DNA from: Saprolegnia diclina VS20
Lineage: Eukaryota > Oomycota > Saprolegniomycetes > Saprolegniales > Saprolegniaceae
Length of the DNA stretch: 64,000 bases
Assembly: GCF_000281045.1 (NCBI RefSeq)
Contig: NW_008246100.1
Coordinates: 514,489 to 578,488, forward strand
Direction of reading: 5' to 3'
The position numbers were made by a program, and so were the translations under genes. Each line of letters opens with the position of its first letter. The stretch's first letter is position 1. Below, in pieces: positions 43,230 to 52,781 of this stretch. Below the pieces are notes generated by a model. It worked only from the letters and a program-made list of their open reading frames with translations, made no database searches and had not been told where the DNA came from.

Positions 43230-45599
43230 TTACGTAGCGACGGGCTCGGCGGGCCGTTCGATCGGCAGCGTGCTCTCGTCGGCCGGCTTGTCGAGCGCTG
43301 CCTCGTCTCCTGCTAACGCTGCAGGCACGTCGTCGGTATCGTCGACGACCCGATGGACAGCCAGCTCGTGCTGCTTGAAAGACTGGGTGTAGCTAAAGAG
43401 CCGCAGCAAGCTCAGCACTTTGAGCAGATTGTGCTCGAAGATGAGGTTGGAGTTCTCCATGCGGTCCTTCGCGTCCGGTGTGCACAGCGGACCGAGCGCT
43501 TCTTTGACGTGCACATACGTGTCGTACGGGTTGGAGCTGCGGTTGGTGCTGAACTTGATGCCGGCGCTCGTCTGTGTATCGACCTGCGCGGTGATGTGCA
43601 CGTAATCGCTGACATCGAGCGACTTGACGTCGTCTTCGGTCTCGTGCGTCACGAGCGGCCACACGATCTCCTTGACGCTAAAGACGGCGTGCTTGGGGCT
43701 CGCGATGATCACCGGGTCCCACTCGTGGCCGTGTGGAATGCTCGTGATCTCAAAGGCACACGCGATTCCGAGCAGCTCGCACACCAAGCTCTCTTCCAAA
43801 GCGCGATCTTTTGGCATAACACCGAAGCGCGCATCGTCAGCCACGGAGGGCGTCAGGTCGATACCGGCCATCGCAAGGCGCTTGAGCGTCTCTTGCGGTG
43901 GCAAGTACGCACTGTTGAGCTCCGAGAGTTGCTTGACGCTCGGCGACACGAGGCGCACGCCAATGTCGGTCACCTCCAAGTGGATGAGCCGGTACATGTC
44001 GTTTTGGAGCTTGAGGTGCGCGACGCACGTGTGCTTGTCGCCGTCGTTGACTGTGCTCATCTTGAGACTCCACGAGTGCTTTGTGTGGTTGGCGTTGCGC
44101 TGTTGGAGCACGGCGATCTTGGTGAGTTTGAGTGTATTGAAGTTGAGGACGTTGGCTTCCTCGTTGAATAGGATTTCAGAGATCCCGTCTTCGACCCACG
44201 TCTCAGCGTTGGCATCCCACCACCCGACGCGTGGATTCGTGGGGTAAATCACATCTTTTGGTAACGTCACCGACACCTAACCAAGCTGTGGAGCCGAGTG
44301 CCTAAATGGCACGTCATACCTTGATGGCGAGCGACGCTGTCGCGACAGAGCCTTCCAGTGGGTACTCGAGTCGATGGATTTTTTCCACGCTAAGTTCTAC
44401 AATACCATCGATCCGTTGTGCTATGTAGGCCAGACATGGACGTACCTCGCATGACCCAGCCGCGCGCACGCTTCGGGGCCGGTGGAAGGCAGAGTAGATC
44501 AATCGAAAAGACGCCTCCGAGAGCGACGTCGAGGTTGTGGACCGAGTTCGGCGCGTTGTCATACGGAAGGTAGATGGCGCGCACGGCGAGGGACTGCATC
44601 ACAACAGGCTTGGGCACATCCACGAGCATTTCCATTTCGGCAAAGTCGATCTTTTTGTTCCGTAGTCCTTTCGGTATAATGTTGATCCAGAGTCCGACCT
44701 GGCCACGTTTGAAAAGATCCAATGTGGAGCGAAGGGAGCTGTGTACCTTGACAGGGCCAGCCGCGCTCGTGATCTTGACTTCGCCCTTGGAGTTGGCGGC
44801 AGCGTTTTGGTCCAGGAACTCATCCGCGTACTGTAAGATGTGGGCCGTGTTGGTCTCGATCTTTTGCCGTGTTAGCTCCATGATGTGCTCGATGAAGCCT
44901 TCGCAGCGCGCGAGCTGGGCGGGCTGGTTGAGCGCTTGCGCCTCGGCGCAGACGAAGATCAGGTCCAAGATCACACGACGCGCGTCTTCGCACGACTTGA
45001 CGACGCTCGGAAGGTCCGTGTCGTCCTCGAGAAGCCACGAGTTGACGAACGCGTTGATGTCGCCTTCGAGCGTCGCGTCCGGCTTGGTCTCGCAGGCAAG
45101 GTATTTTTCCCACTACGAGCCATGAGCCGACAAGACAGCATGGCGCAGCGTACGTCTTTGATCTCCTTTCGGTGGCGAAGCTCCTGCTGCAGGCGAGCTG
45201 CCTTGGCTGCAATCGCGTCCTTGCTCGACTCGAACTCGTCGGCCAGCCGCACGAGCTCGGCCGCGCGGCTTTTGGCTTCCTCCTCCCGACGCTTTCGCTC
45301 CTCTTCTTCGTGTCGCTTGCGCTCTTCCTCGAGGCGCCGCTCCTCCTCTACCGAACGGAGCTTGATTCGCGCCCATCGCTTCCTTCCATGTGCGTACCTT
45401 GCTTGGTACGAAGGTCTTCCTCCTCCTTGAGCCGACGCTCTACCCGTCGAATGGTGAGAGGTCGTATTCCATGAATCCATCATGCGCGTTGTCTACCTTC
45501 CTCGAGCTCTTCCTTGGACTTCTTCTTCCCCTTCTTCTTCTTCGGACCCTACGACGGACCATCGACCATCATGCTCCGCTCCCGCCGAGGTCCCACCAT
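43230..45599 (-). CDS. DNAI7: axonemal dynein-associated protein DNAI7 / CASC1
   Basis: Component of the ciliary/flagellar axoneme (called CASC1 in animals), linked to inner-arm dynein. Seven exons: 45597-45599 (ATG alone), 45497-45548, 45398-45439, 45154-45347, 44470-45112, 44320-44420 and 43230-44276; the sum gives 693 residues exactly. The N-terminus MGPKKKKGKKKSKEELEEER and a long Glu/Arg coiled coil are typical of the family. Next come WEKYLACETKPDATLEGDIN, PKPVVMQSLAVRAIYLPYD, FSIDLLCLPPAPKP-QRIDGIVEL and WWDANAETWVEDGISEILFN, all matching CASC1. Introns are 41-57 nt. For the 44421-44469 intron I used a GTGCGC donor, because the nearer GTACGT donor would leave a 25-nt intron. The presence of this gene implies motile flagella in the life cycle. 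Confidence 0.88.
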
Positions 45600-45636
45600 G
45601 GTGCGAGCAAGGCGTCGTTTGGGTCTTGGATCGTGT

Positions 45637-45668
45637 TATTCGGATACGCGGTCGTATTATCCGGAATA
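45637..45668. promoter_or_regulatory. paired TATCCGGATA-like motifs in a divergent promoter
   Basis: TATTCGGATA (45637-45646) and TATCCGGAATA (45658-45668) lie in the 149 bases between the divergent DNAI7 and macrodomain start codons. The motif family recurs upstream of other genes in this window. Confidence 0.45.
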
Positions 45669-45748
45669 AACAGGAAAATCAAGTCGCCCTTTCGCTTTGG
45701 TTGTCACAATCGGCGTCCCGTGGGTTGCATCATTTTCGAATTGCCTTC

Positions 45749-46440
45749 ATGGAGCCATCGACGTTCCAGCTCTCGCCCACGTGCCGGCTCGTCGTGTCGC
45801 TCGGCGACATCACGCGCTGGGAAGGCGACGCCATTGTGAACGCTGCCAACGAGCTCATGCTAGGCGGCAGCGGTCTGCGCACGATTGGTCGACAACCCTC
45901 GTACTGATCTCGGATACTGGTCTAGGCGTCGATGGCGCTATTCACAAGGCCGCGGGTCCACAGCTGCTGCAAGCGTGCATGCAAGCTCCTGAAGTGCGAC
46001 GCCACGTTCGGTTCGTCCATCGGCAGTGCACTTGTCGAGATGTCATTTTCATTTGTAGCTGTCCCGTGGGCGAAGCTCGCATCACCGAGGCCTATCGCTT
46101 GCGTGCCAAGTACGTCATTCACACCGTGGGACCGGTGTACCGCCGCAAATCGCCCGTGGCGGAGCTTCTTGGCGATGCGTACTGGCGGTCCCTCGAGCTC
46201 GGGTACGCGTACGGATGCAAGACGATCGCGTTTCCCGCCATTAGCTGCGGTGTCTACAGCTACCCGCTCGAGTCGGCAGCGCTAACTGCACTCGAAACAT
46301 GCTTGGAATTTGCGGAAGCGACGGGCGAAGATGCATACGAAGCCATCGAATTTGTGCTCTTCAACCAGGCAACGTACGACGCGTGGCTCGCAGCGGCGAG
46401 TACGCTGGCGATCGTGGTCTGCGACGAGCGTGAGCAATAA
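45749..46440 (+). CDS. macrodomain protein, O-acetyl-ADP-ribose deacetylase type
   Basis: Three exons, 45749-45872, 45926-46010 and 46059-46440, total 196 residues in frame. The MacroD-type signature is complete after splicing: GDITRWEGDAIVNAANELMLGGSG joined to VDGAIHKAAGPQLLQAC, then ARITEAYRLRAKYVIHTVGPVY and IAFPAISCGVYSYP. These form the ADP-ribose pocket; MacroD enzymes remove ADP-ribose from acidic residues and hydrolyse O-acetyl-ADP-ribose. Introns are 53 and 48 nt; the second uses a GTTCGT donor chosen because it gives an ungapped fit between the two halves. The C-terminus (FVLFNQATYDAWLAAAS) matches the end of the family fold. Cytosolic or nuclear; no targeting signal. Confidence 0.9.
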
Positions 46441-47163
46441 GAAAACGCAACGTGCTAAGAACTTGATTTTTCAACATGCAGTTGCTGGGCAGCTCAGTAG
46501 GCGAGCAGCAGTGCTGTTGCAGGCGAGGCGAGGCTAGTTTGGACGCCATCACAATTAATACACATGGCTACCATCACCGTATCAGGAGATCAAGATCATA
46601 GACGCGGCCAACTGCAAAGTACGAGACTGCGGTGCCGCATTGCCTTGTTATAATAAGAACTGATATCTAACAATAGAAGACGCCCGTCTGCAGCGAATGT
46701 CTGGTGCACCGAGGACCGCAACCCACGCACCAATCTTGCTACACGCAACTTCTCCTCGCCAAACTCGGCCAGCGCAGCCATCGCTTCGAGAAACTCTGGC
46801 GAGGNNNNNNNNNNNNNNNNNNNNNNNNNNNNNNNNNNNNNNNNNNNNNNNNNNNNNNNNNNNNNNNNNNNNNNNNNNNNNNNNNNNNNNNNNNNNNNNN
46901 NNNNTTCTACCACTGCTCCGTCAATGGCTCACTGGCCACACTGGCACTGGCAGCATGATACAACGGGTGAGGCACGGCTGACCCAGGCATTGGATGTGCC
47001 AATCGACGACGTCGTTCGCAGTATCGTTCCCGTGTACACGTTCGCGTCGAAAACTGCTGCCTCGCCCGAAATTGCACTTGCACTCGTCGAGTTGAAGCTG
47101 CAAGATCGCTCGCCATTTATCCGGCCGTCCGGTTGTGAGCATTATCTGCCACCACGAGCAATA
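46441..47163. other. intergenic with assembly gap
   Basis: Between the macrodomain gene and ORC5; nothing recognisable on either side of the gap. The frame just after the gap is open into ORC5, so a longer ORC5 N-terminus or an upstream exon cannot be excluded. Confidence 0.5.
46805..46904. other. assembly gap (N run)
   Basis: One hundred N bases, the usual placeholder size for a gap of unknown length. Confidence 0.99.
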
Positions 47164-48843
47164 ATGCTTGGCCGCGCGGCCCAACTCGCGGAGCTTGTCG
47201 CGCTCATGGGCGGCGAGCCGGACGTCGACACGACGAGCTCCGAGATGCACGAGCCGATGACGAGCGTTGGGTACCCCGTCATCGTGGTGCATGGCTACAA
47301 CTCGACGGGCAAGAGCAGCTGTGTCCGCACCGCGCTGGAGGCCGTCAAGCAGGCCAACCACGCCATGTACACGGCTTTCGTCGACTGCACGACCATCTAC
47401 ACGCGGCGCCAAGTCTTCACCGACATCTTGCGTCAGGTGCTTTACGAGGTCATTCGTAGCTCTCGCTGACCGTGACTTTCTAGATCGATCCGCTGGCGCG
47501 CTCGCAGCCGGACGAACTGCTGCCGATATTTCAGTCCAAGGCCACGGGCGACGGGTACCACAACCTGAACCTCCTCGGGTTCGTCCAGTGCCTCTCCAAG
47601 ATCATGACGGGCCTCCACTCGACGAACGTGCCCAACGTCCTCGTTGTCCTCGACAACATCGATCACTTTCTCACGCGCGGGTTCCGAGACCTCCTCCGCA
47701 GTCTTTGCCGCCTCAACAACGAGGTGGATCGCATTCTTTCGTGTATATCGAGCTGCATGGCTGTCTGTAGCTTGGTATGAAGATGCGCTTCTCGCTCGTC
47801 CTCGTCACGCGCGGGATCTCGCTCTCGCTGGAGCGTCTGCTCTTGCCATTCGTGCCCGTGCATGTCCATTTTCCTCTCTACACGCAAGGTTCCATGCCCG
47901 CTTGATCTTGCACAAAGGTGTTAGTCTGATTTGATAGAACAAATCTGCGATATTCTGGTCGACCAGCTCAAGCTCTGGGAGCACGAGCGACTCTTCCGCG
48001 CATGGATCAAGTACCTTTACTCGCTCTTTGAGCACGATTGCCACGACTGGATCGAGTTTCGCTACATGGTGATCCAGCTCCTCCCACTCTTTTACGAGCA
48101 CGCGCCCGACGATGGCGGGCACGACCCGACCGCCGGTAAATTTCGATATATATATATGTACGAGTGGCATCATTGGCGTGACGCAGACTCGTACAAGACG
48201 GCCCACAAGCAGCTCGTGCACCAAACGCAGCTGCGGGCCAAGAGCCTCTTCCAGCATTTGTACCACCGCAACACCGCGATCGAGTCCCACACCGAGTCGA
48301 CGACGACCGAGCGTGTGAACCTCCCGTTTGGGTGCCTCATGCTCGTGCTCGCGAGCTACCTCTCGTCCTTCAACCCCCAGGAGAGCGATGCCGTGTACTT
48401 TTCAACGGCGGCCTCGAGCAAGAAGCGGCGCAAAGGCGGCGGCAGTAGCGGCGCCCGGAAAATGACAAAAAAACAAGCTGAAGCGATCCCGCAGCAGCTC
48501 ATCGGTCCCAAAGTGTTTCCGCTCCAGCGTCTCCTCGCGATTTACTCGAGTATTCTCGAAGAGTACGACCCGCCCGCCACGCTCGGACTCGAGGCCGACG
48601 ACCTCTCGACGACGCTCTCGCGCAGCGATGTCTTCAACCACGTACTACACTCGGCCACGCGCGCATCTCTGACGTGTGGAGTAGGTGAACGTACTCGTCC
48701 GGATGCGGCTGTTGCAGCGCGTCTCGTCGCTCGACGACCTCGACGACATCAAGCTGCGCTGTCTCGCCGACCACGAGTTTGTCGAACGCATTGCGCGGCA
48801 GATTGAGTTTCCGCTCGAGAATTTCCTCAACCAGCTCACGTAG
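47164..48843 (+). CDS. ORC5: origin recognition complex subunit 5
   Basis: Subunit of the origin recognition complex that loads MCM helicase at replication origins. Exons 47164-47448, 47484-47723, 47771-47888, 47938-48135, 48187-48641 and 48685-48843 sum to 484 residues. The AAA+ part shows a Walker A (HGYNSTGKSS), Walker B-like VLVVLDNIDHFL and FVDCTTIYTRRQVF. The ORC5 C-terminal domain carries NLPFGCLMLVLASYLSSFNP..SD, KVFPLQRLLAIYSSILEEY and RMRLLQRVSSLDDLDDIKLRC, as in animal and plant ORC5. Introns are 35-51 nt. The 48136-48186 intron is 51 nt and would also read through, so it may be retained. The start ATG is directly before GRAAQLAELVALMG, matching the usual N-terminus. Confidence 0.9.
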
Positions 48844-48866
48844 CATTACGCGAATAGGAAGAGGTA

Positions 48867-49334
48867 TTAAGTCATAATGACCAAGTAGGTCAAGATAATC
48901 AGTACAAGACTGAGTGCGATGATGATGCAAAAGTTCTGCATCCCACCTACGTTGACGTCATGAGCCCACGACGATCGATGGGCAAAGGTACGACCTGCTT
49001 GCTTCACAAGCTCGCGCGTCTTCTGCGTAATGACGTCCAAGTTGTCCTGGGCGCGGTCCGTGTCCGCATTGACTTCGTCCAGCATGCTACATGGGGCCAT
49101 GAACATGGGTGATGCCCACGTGGAGCCGTACTGGTTCTGGGTGTCGAGCTCGGCGCTGATGTTCTTGCTCATGTCGCCCAACCGCTTTACTGCGTCGTGC
49201 AGCTGGCCCAGCTCTTCGTCCTGCTTATGCATTTCCATCTACCATCGTCGTCGTCAGCGATGCGATCCTGATGGTCGTGGTCGTACTTGTTGCGTTTGGC
49301 CTTCGTTGAGGAACGATGCTTCCTCATCGTCGGG
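48867..49334 (-). CDS. Qc-type SNARE (syntaxin 6/8/10-like), 5' exons unresolved
   Basis: Tail-anchored membrane fusion protein. Resolved exons, 3' part: 49287-49334, 49132-49238, 48995-49086 and 48867-48946, with introns of 45-52 nt. They encode PDDEEASFLNEGQTQQ, then the SNARE helix QDEELGQLHDAVKRLGDMSKNISAELDTQN-HMLDEVNADTDRAQDNLDVITQKT. The central Q (ELDTQN region) fits the zero layer of Qc SNAREs. The C-terminus is a hydrophobic anchor (FCIIIALSLVLIILTYLVIM) with only two residues behind it. The N-terminal part lies upstream, probably between 49340 and 49500, in short exons I could not join with confidence. The gene is convergent with ORC5, 23 bases between stops. Confidence 0.75.
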
Positions 49335-50076
49335 CTACGAACAAGTGGCATGAGCATGGAGACCTTGCCTTAGGAAGAAGCATCTGCATGCAGCGCTACG
49401 CATCATCTCCTCCGCCACTAGCACATCCATACCTCCTCGCTCACCTTAGTGTACTCGGACCGTCCTCGCATCGTCGCCGGCTTCCGTTTCTTGACGGCCT
49501 GCGGTGGGACCCACAATAATATAAAGGATGTTAATAATAATATTCAAAGCGTCAATCACAATTACATATATCAGGTTTAGCCTTTCAAAATATAATATAT
49601 TTCATTGGACTTGTTTTAAAATATTGGGATGGTGGTCATAAAAATAGACGCCAACTGGTCGAATGACGTTGGCGTCATCGGATTGGCTAAAATCTCCTTT
49701 GAAAAATCCACCAATGGCAGCCGTCTATCACATACCATGAAGCCACAAACCAGCTGGGTTCGAAAACCCAACCGCAAAAGAAAACCCCAAGATGTAGTCG
49801 ACCATTTCGACTAACTAACCTTGCCAGAGGCCGACTTACCTACGGTACTTGAGGTCCCAGCGCACATCAATGGAGCCTATAGATTGCTCAAGCCGATGAA
49901 TGCCATTGCTTGCTGGGCTATGGTGCCGTAGAATCGAGCTCCTTTTTGCTTCGAAGGGCTGGCACGCCGCATTGATGTATTGGGGCAAACCTATTAGTTA
50001 GTCAAACCAGCTGCTTTAGTCGGTTCATGACTGAGGGAGGGCATTGCATTTTCGTGGGAAAGGAAGCGCAAGCAGT
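49335..50076. other. AT-rich island and unresolved SNARE 5' region
   Basis: 49340-49500 probably contains more SNARE exons. From ~49510 to ~49630 base composition flips to strongly AT-rich (runs such as ATAATATATTT), unlike the rest of the window. The following frame at 49629-49814 encodes a basic 61-residue peptide of no known family. A perfect 9-bp stem (GACGCCAAC / GTTGGCGTC, 49647-49655 and 49668-49676) with a 12-base loop lies at its start. It could be a small inserted element. Confidence 0.45.
49647..49676. repeat. perfect inverted repeat (9-bp stem, 12-base loop)
   Basis: GACGCCAAC is followed 12 bases later by its exact reverse complement GTTGGCGTC. It sits at the edge of the AT-rich island. 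Confidence 0.7.
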
Positions 50077-51779
50077 ATGCGATCCGGTATCTTCCTCGCG
50101 CTGGCTGTCTGCTTCGGGGCGATGGAGGCCTCGATCCATGTGGTCGATGGCCCTGCCGTCGGATGGAAGGCCTCGGAGCGCATGTTCCACAGCGAAGCCG
50201 CCGCCGACTCGTGGGTCCATGTCGACTTCTTGGCACTGCCCATCGAGGACGAGCTCGACCCGACGTCCGAGTACGCCGTCGCCGTCGTCATCTACACGGA
50301 CGACGACACGGTCCAGACGCCCGACGATTACTGCAGCCAAGACTACAACCAGATGAACACGTCCAATCTCACGGGCAAACTCTTCTTGCCATCCGACAAC
50401 TCGACGGTCATGGAAGGGAAGGACGCGTTCGTGGTATCGACGACCGGCGTTCAGACCGTCGTGATTGTCACGTGCGCTCGGCCCAAGTGCAATGAGTCGG
50501 AACCGGCCGCCTACCTGCCCTATGAAGAGAATCCCAACAGCGCTGCGTTCGATCTGCGCGCCGCCATTGCGTTCAAGAACCCGTACGGATACTTGCCGGG
50601 GCTCATGTGGGGCCTTCTTCCATTCAGGTAAGCTGTGACGACACTACCTGTATTGACGCCCTTCGTGTAGCGGAAGCCTCTGCCTGGCGTACCTTGTCGC
50701 GGACGGCGTCTTCCTCGTCCTGCTCTTCCGGAATCGCCATACGCTCATTCGCTTGCACTACTTTATCCTCCTTGTGCTGCTGCTCACGACTCGTATGCAC
50801 CTCTCTCTTGTCGAGACAGTCGTCTGAAACGGGGTCGTTGTGTAGTGGAGACGCTGCTCTGGTATGTGACCTACGCGTCGCTCAACGAGTCGGGCGAAGC
50901 GCTCTGCTGCCCGTACCCCAAGATGATTGTCGCCTCGACGCTTCTCAAGGTACGTCCTTGTCTGGCTCTTCAAGGAGGTTTGCTACAAACGACATAGGTG
51001 TTTTCGAAGCTCATTGCACGCGTGCTCACGATGATCATTTGCTTGGGCTACGGGATCGCGCGGCCGTCCCTCACGTGCGCCGAGATTGCGCTTGTCACTG
51101 GTCTCGGCCTCTGCTATATCGTCTCTACCGGCGCGTTGGAGATCACACACCTCTCCAACCAGTCGGCGGGCGATGTCTCGCCGCCGCTCGTATGGGAACT
51201 CCTCGCGACCGCGACGGACGGGTGCTTTGCCGGCTGGATCTTTACCTCGCTCATGCTCACGCGCAAGACACTCCGCGCGACAGGCCAGGTATGCCATTGC
51301 CACTACCTCGTCGTCGACTGAGTATTTGTTCTAGTCGGCCAAGTACAAGATGTACGACACGCTCTTCACGGTCCTCGTGACCTTTATGGCCATTACGTTT
51401 CTCTTTACGGTGTTTGAGAACGCCGTGTACGTCTGTCGTCGCTCATGCCCCTTCGGATTTATTTACACCAATTTGTAGCTACTCGAAGCGCATTGAGCTC
51501 TCGTGGGACTGGATGTGGGTGCTCTGGGCCTCGAGCCGCGCACTCAATTTTTGTGTTGTCTTTGTTGTCTCGATCATTTGGCGGCCGACGCGCACGAGCT
51601 TGCTCTACGCGCACTCGGTGCAAGTCCCGTCGTCCGAGGCCGACTGCCCGAGCACCAAGGCCGGCGACGTCGAGCTCGTCGTTGTCGAGGAGACGTCCGA
51701 CACGGAGACCGAAGTGAGTCTCCATCCCGACGATGGCGACGAGGCGGCAACGACGACGCCGGCGCGTGACGCGATTTAA
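50077..51779 (+). CDS. GOST-family seven-transmembrane protein (GPR107/TMEM87-like)
   Basis: Six exons: 50077-50627, 50671-50792, 50846-50949, 50998-51288, 51335-51426 and 51479-51779; the total is 486 residues in frame. The N-terminus is a signal peptide (RSGIFLALAVCFGAMEAS), followed by a beta-rich luminal domain with N-glycosylation sites and cysteines. From residue ~185 a seven-TM domain follows: GLMWGLLPF-SGSLCLAYLVADGVFLVLLF, HYFILLVLLLTT, ETLLWYVTYASLNESGE, VFSKLIARVLTMIICLGYGIARP, LYDTLF-like and ELSWDWMWVLWASSRALNFCVVF. The W..Y.....N..G and L.....R..L.......G.G..RP motifs are those of the lung-7TM/GOST family, Golgi and trafficking proteins. The cytosolic tail is acidic. Introns are 43-53 nt. 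Confidence 0.85.
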
Positions 51780-52781
51780 TTTTCGTTTCTGCGTGCGGCT
51801 GGTGCTTTGCATTAGGACGATGATAAGCGTAATCGACCTCTGCCTTTGTAGGATGACAGTATTCTGTGGACCGGCAGGTCAGGGAAGTAGGGTTGCTACT
51901 CTGGGACCTGAGGCCTAGCAGCAGTGAAGACCGGGTTCGTGCAGGCCAGAATCCGGTCGTCTCAACCGTCGTGATGGAGTGCGTCCTTCATGTGAAAGAG
52001 ACCGGCGCTTGCGTGTAGTATGCACATAGTGTGCGGCGCAATGGGCAGCTGTCTCGGGTGGTACTAGTGGTGTAGTTTTTGCTTCAGTCGATCGTTTTTG
52101 CAGTCGAGCCAGACGAATTGAATGTAGTGATTGACCCCGAGTACTAGACCCCTACCCGCAAGCTCTCAGTGCTGCGACTCATGGAGACAGCTGTGCTCTC
52201 GCGTCGAAAATGGTGACGCTTGCGACTCAGGCTGGAGAAAGCACTAACGACTGCTCGATGTCAATGCGTCAGACTGAAGTCTCTATCCCCGTCTTTGCCT
52301 AAGCGCAGTCACTTCTGAGGTCTCAAAACGCAATAGATGGCGCTGCTTGAACGGCGCGAATCTGCTGCTTGGTGTCACCGAGCTTGAGCGAGCTGGAAGA
52401 GAAGCGGCTTGGTCTGACAGCGCTAATACAAATCTCTGCGTCGTCTACTCGTACAAGACAGTCTCTCAACGCGCCGCCCGGACCCACCAACGCCAAGCGA
52501 CGAATGAAGACGATCGCGGGCGCCAAGCCGTTATCCCCATGAATTTTGTCCTTGGCCAACGCCCAGAACGATCATTCGATTGCAGATACCTGCGAGCGAC
52601 CAGCTCGCCAACGTAGAAGAGAAACCCGAAGGTATGTGCACCGAGCTCATCTCTAACCCTGTCGCTTCGTCATGCTGCCAGACAGACCTTGGAGCGCGCT
52701 GATTTAGATCGGAGCCGGATGTTTCGCGCCATTGTTATCCGGAACTCCGGATACCACACTACATTTGGCCTTTCACAAACC
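51780..52781. other. 1-kb intergenic region, no gene recognised
   Basis: No domain-bearing frame on either strand. The right end contains the double motif TTATCCGGAACTCCGGATA (52735-52753), starting 47 bases before the EXO1 ATG. Confidence 0.5.

Noticed and set aside
44421-44445. 25-nt GTACGT..TAG intron in DNAI7
   Set aside because: Shorter than any other intron here; a GTGCGC donor at 44469 gives a 49-nt intron and an ungapped match to CASC1.
48136-48186. Reading ORC5 through without this intron
   Set aside because: The segment is in frame either way, but it has GTAAAT and CAG borders, a TA-rich run and no ORC5 similarity, so I treated it as an intron; retention is possible.
49745-49780. 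tRNA T-arm-like hairpin (GGGTTCGAAAACCC)
   Set aside because: No acceptor stem, D arm or anticodon arm can be folded around it.
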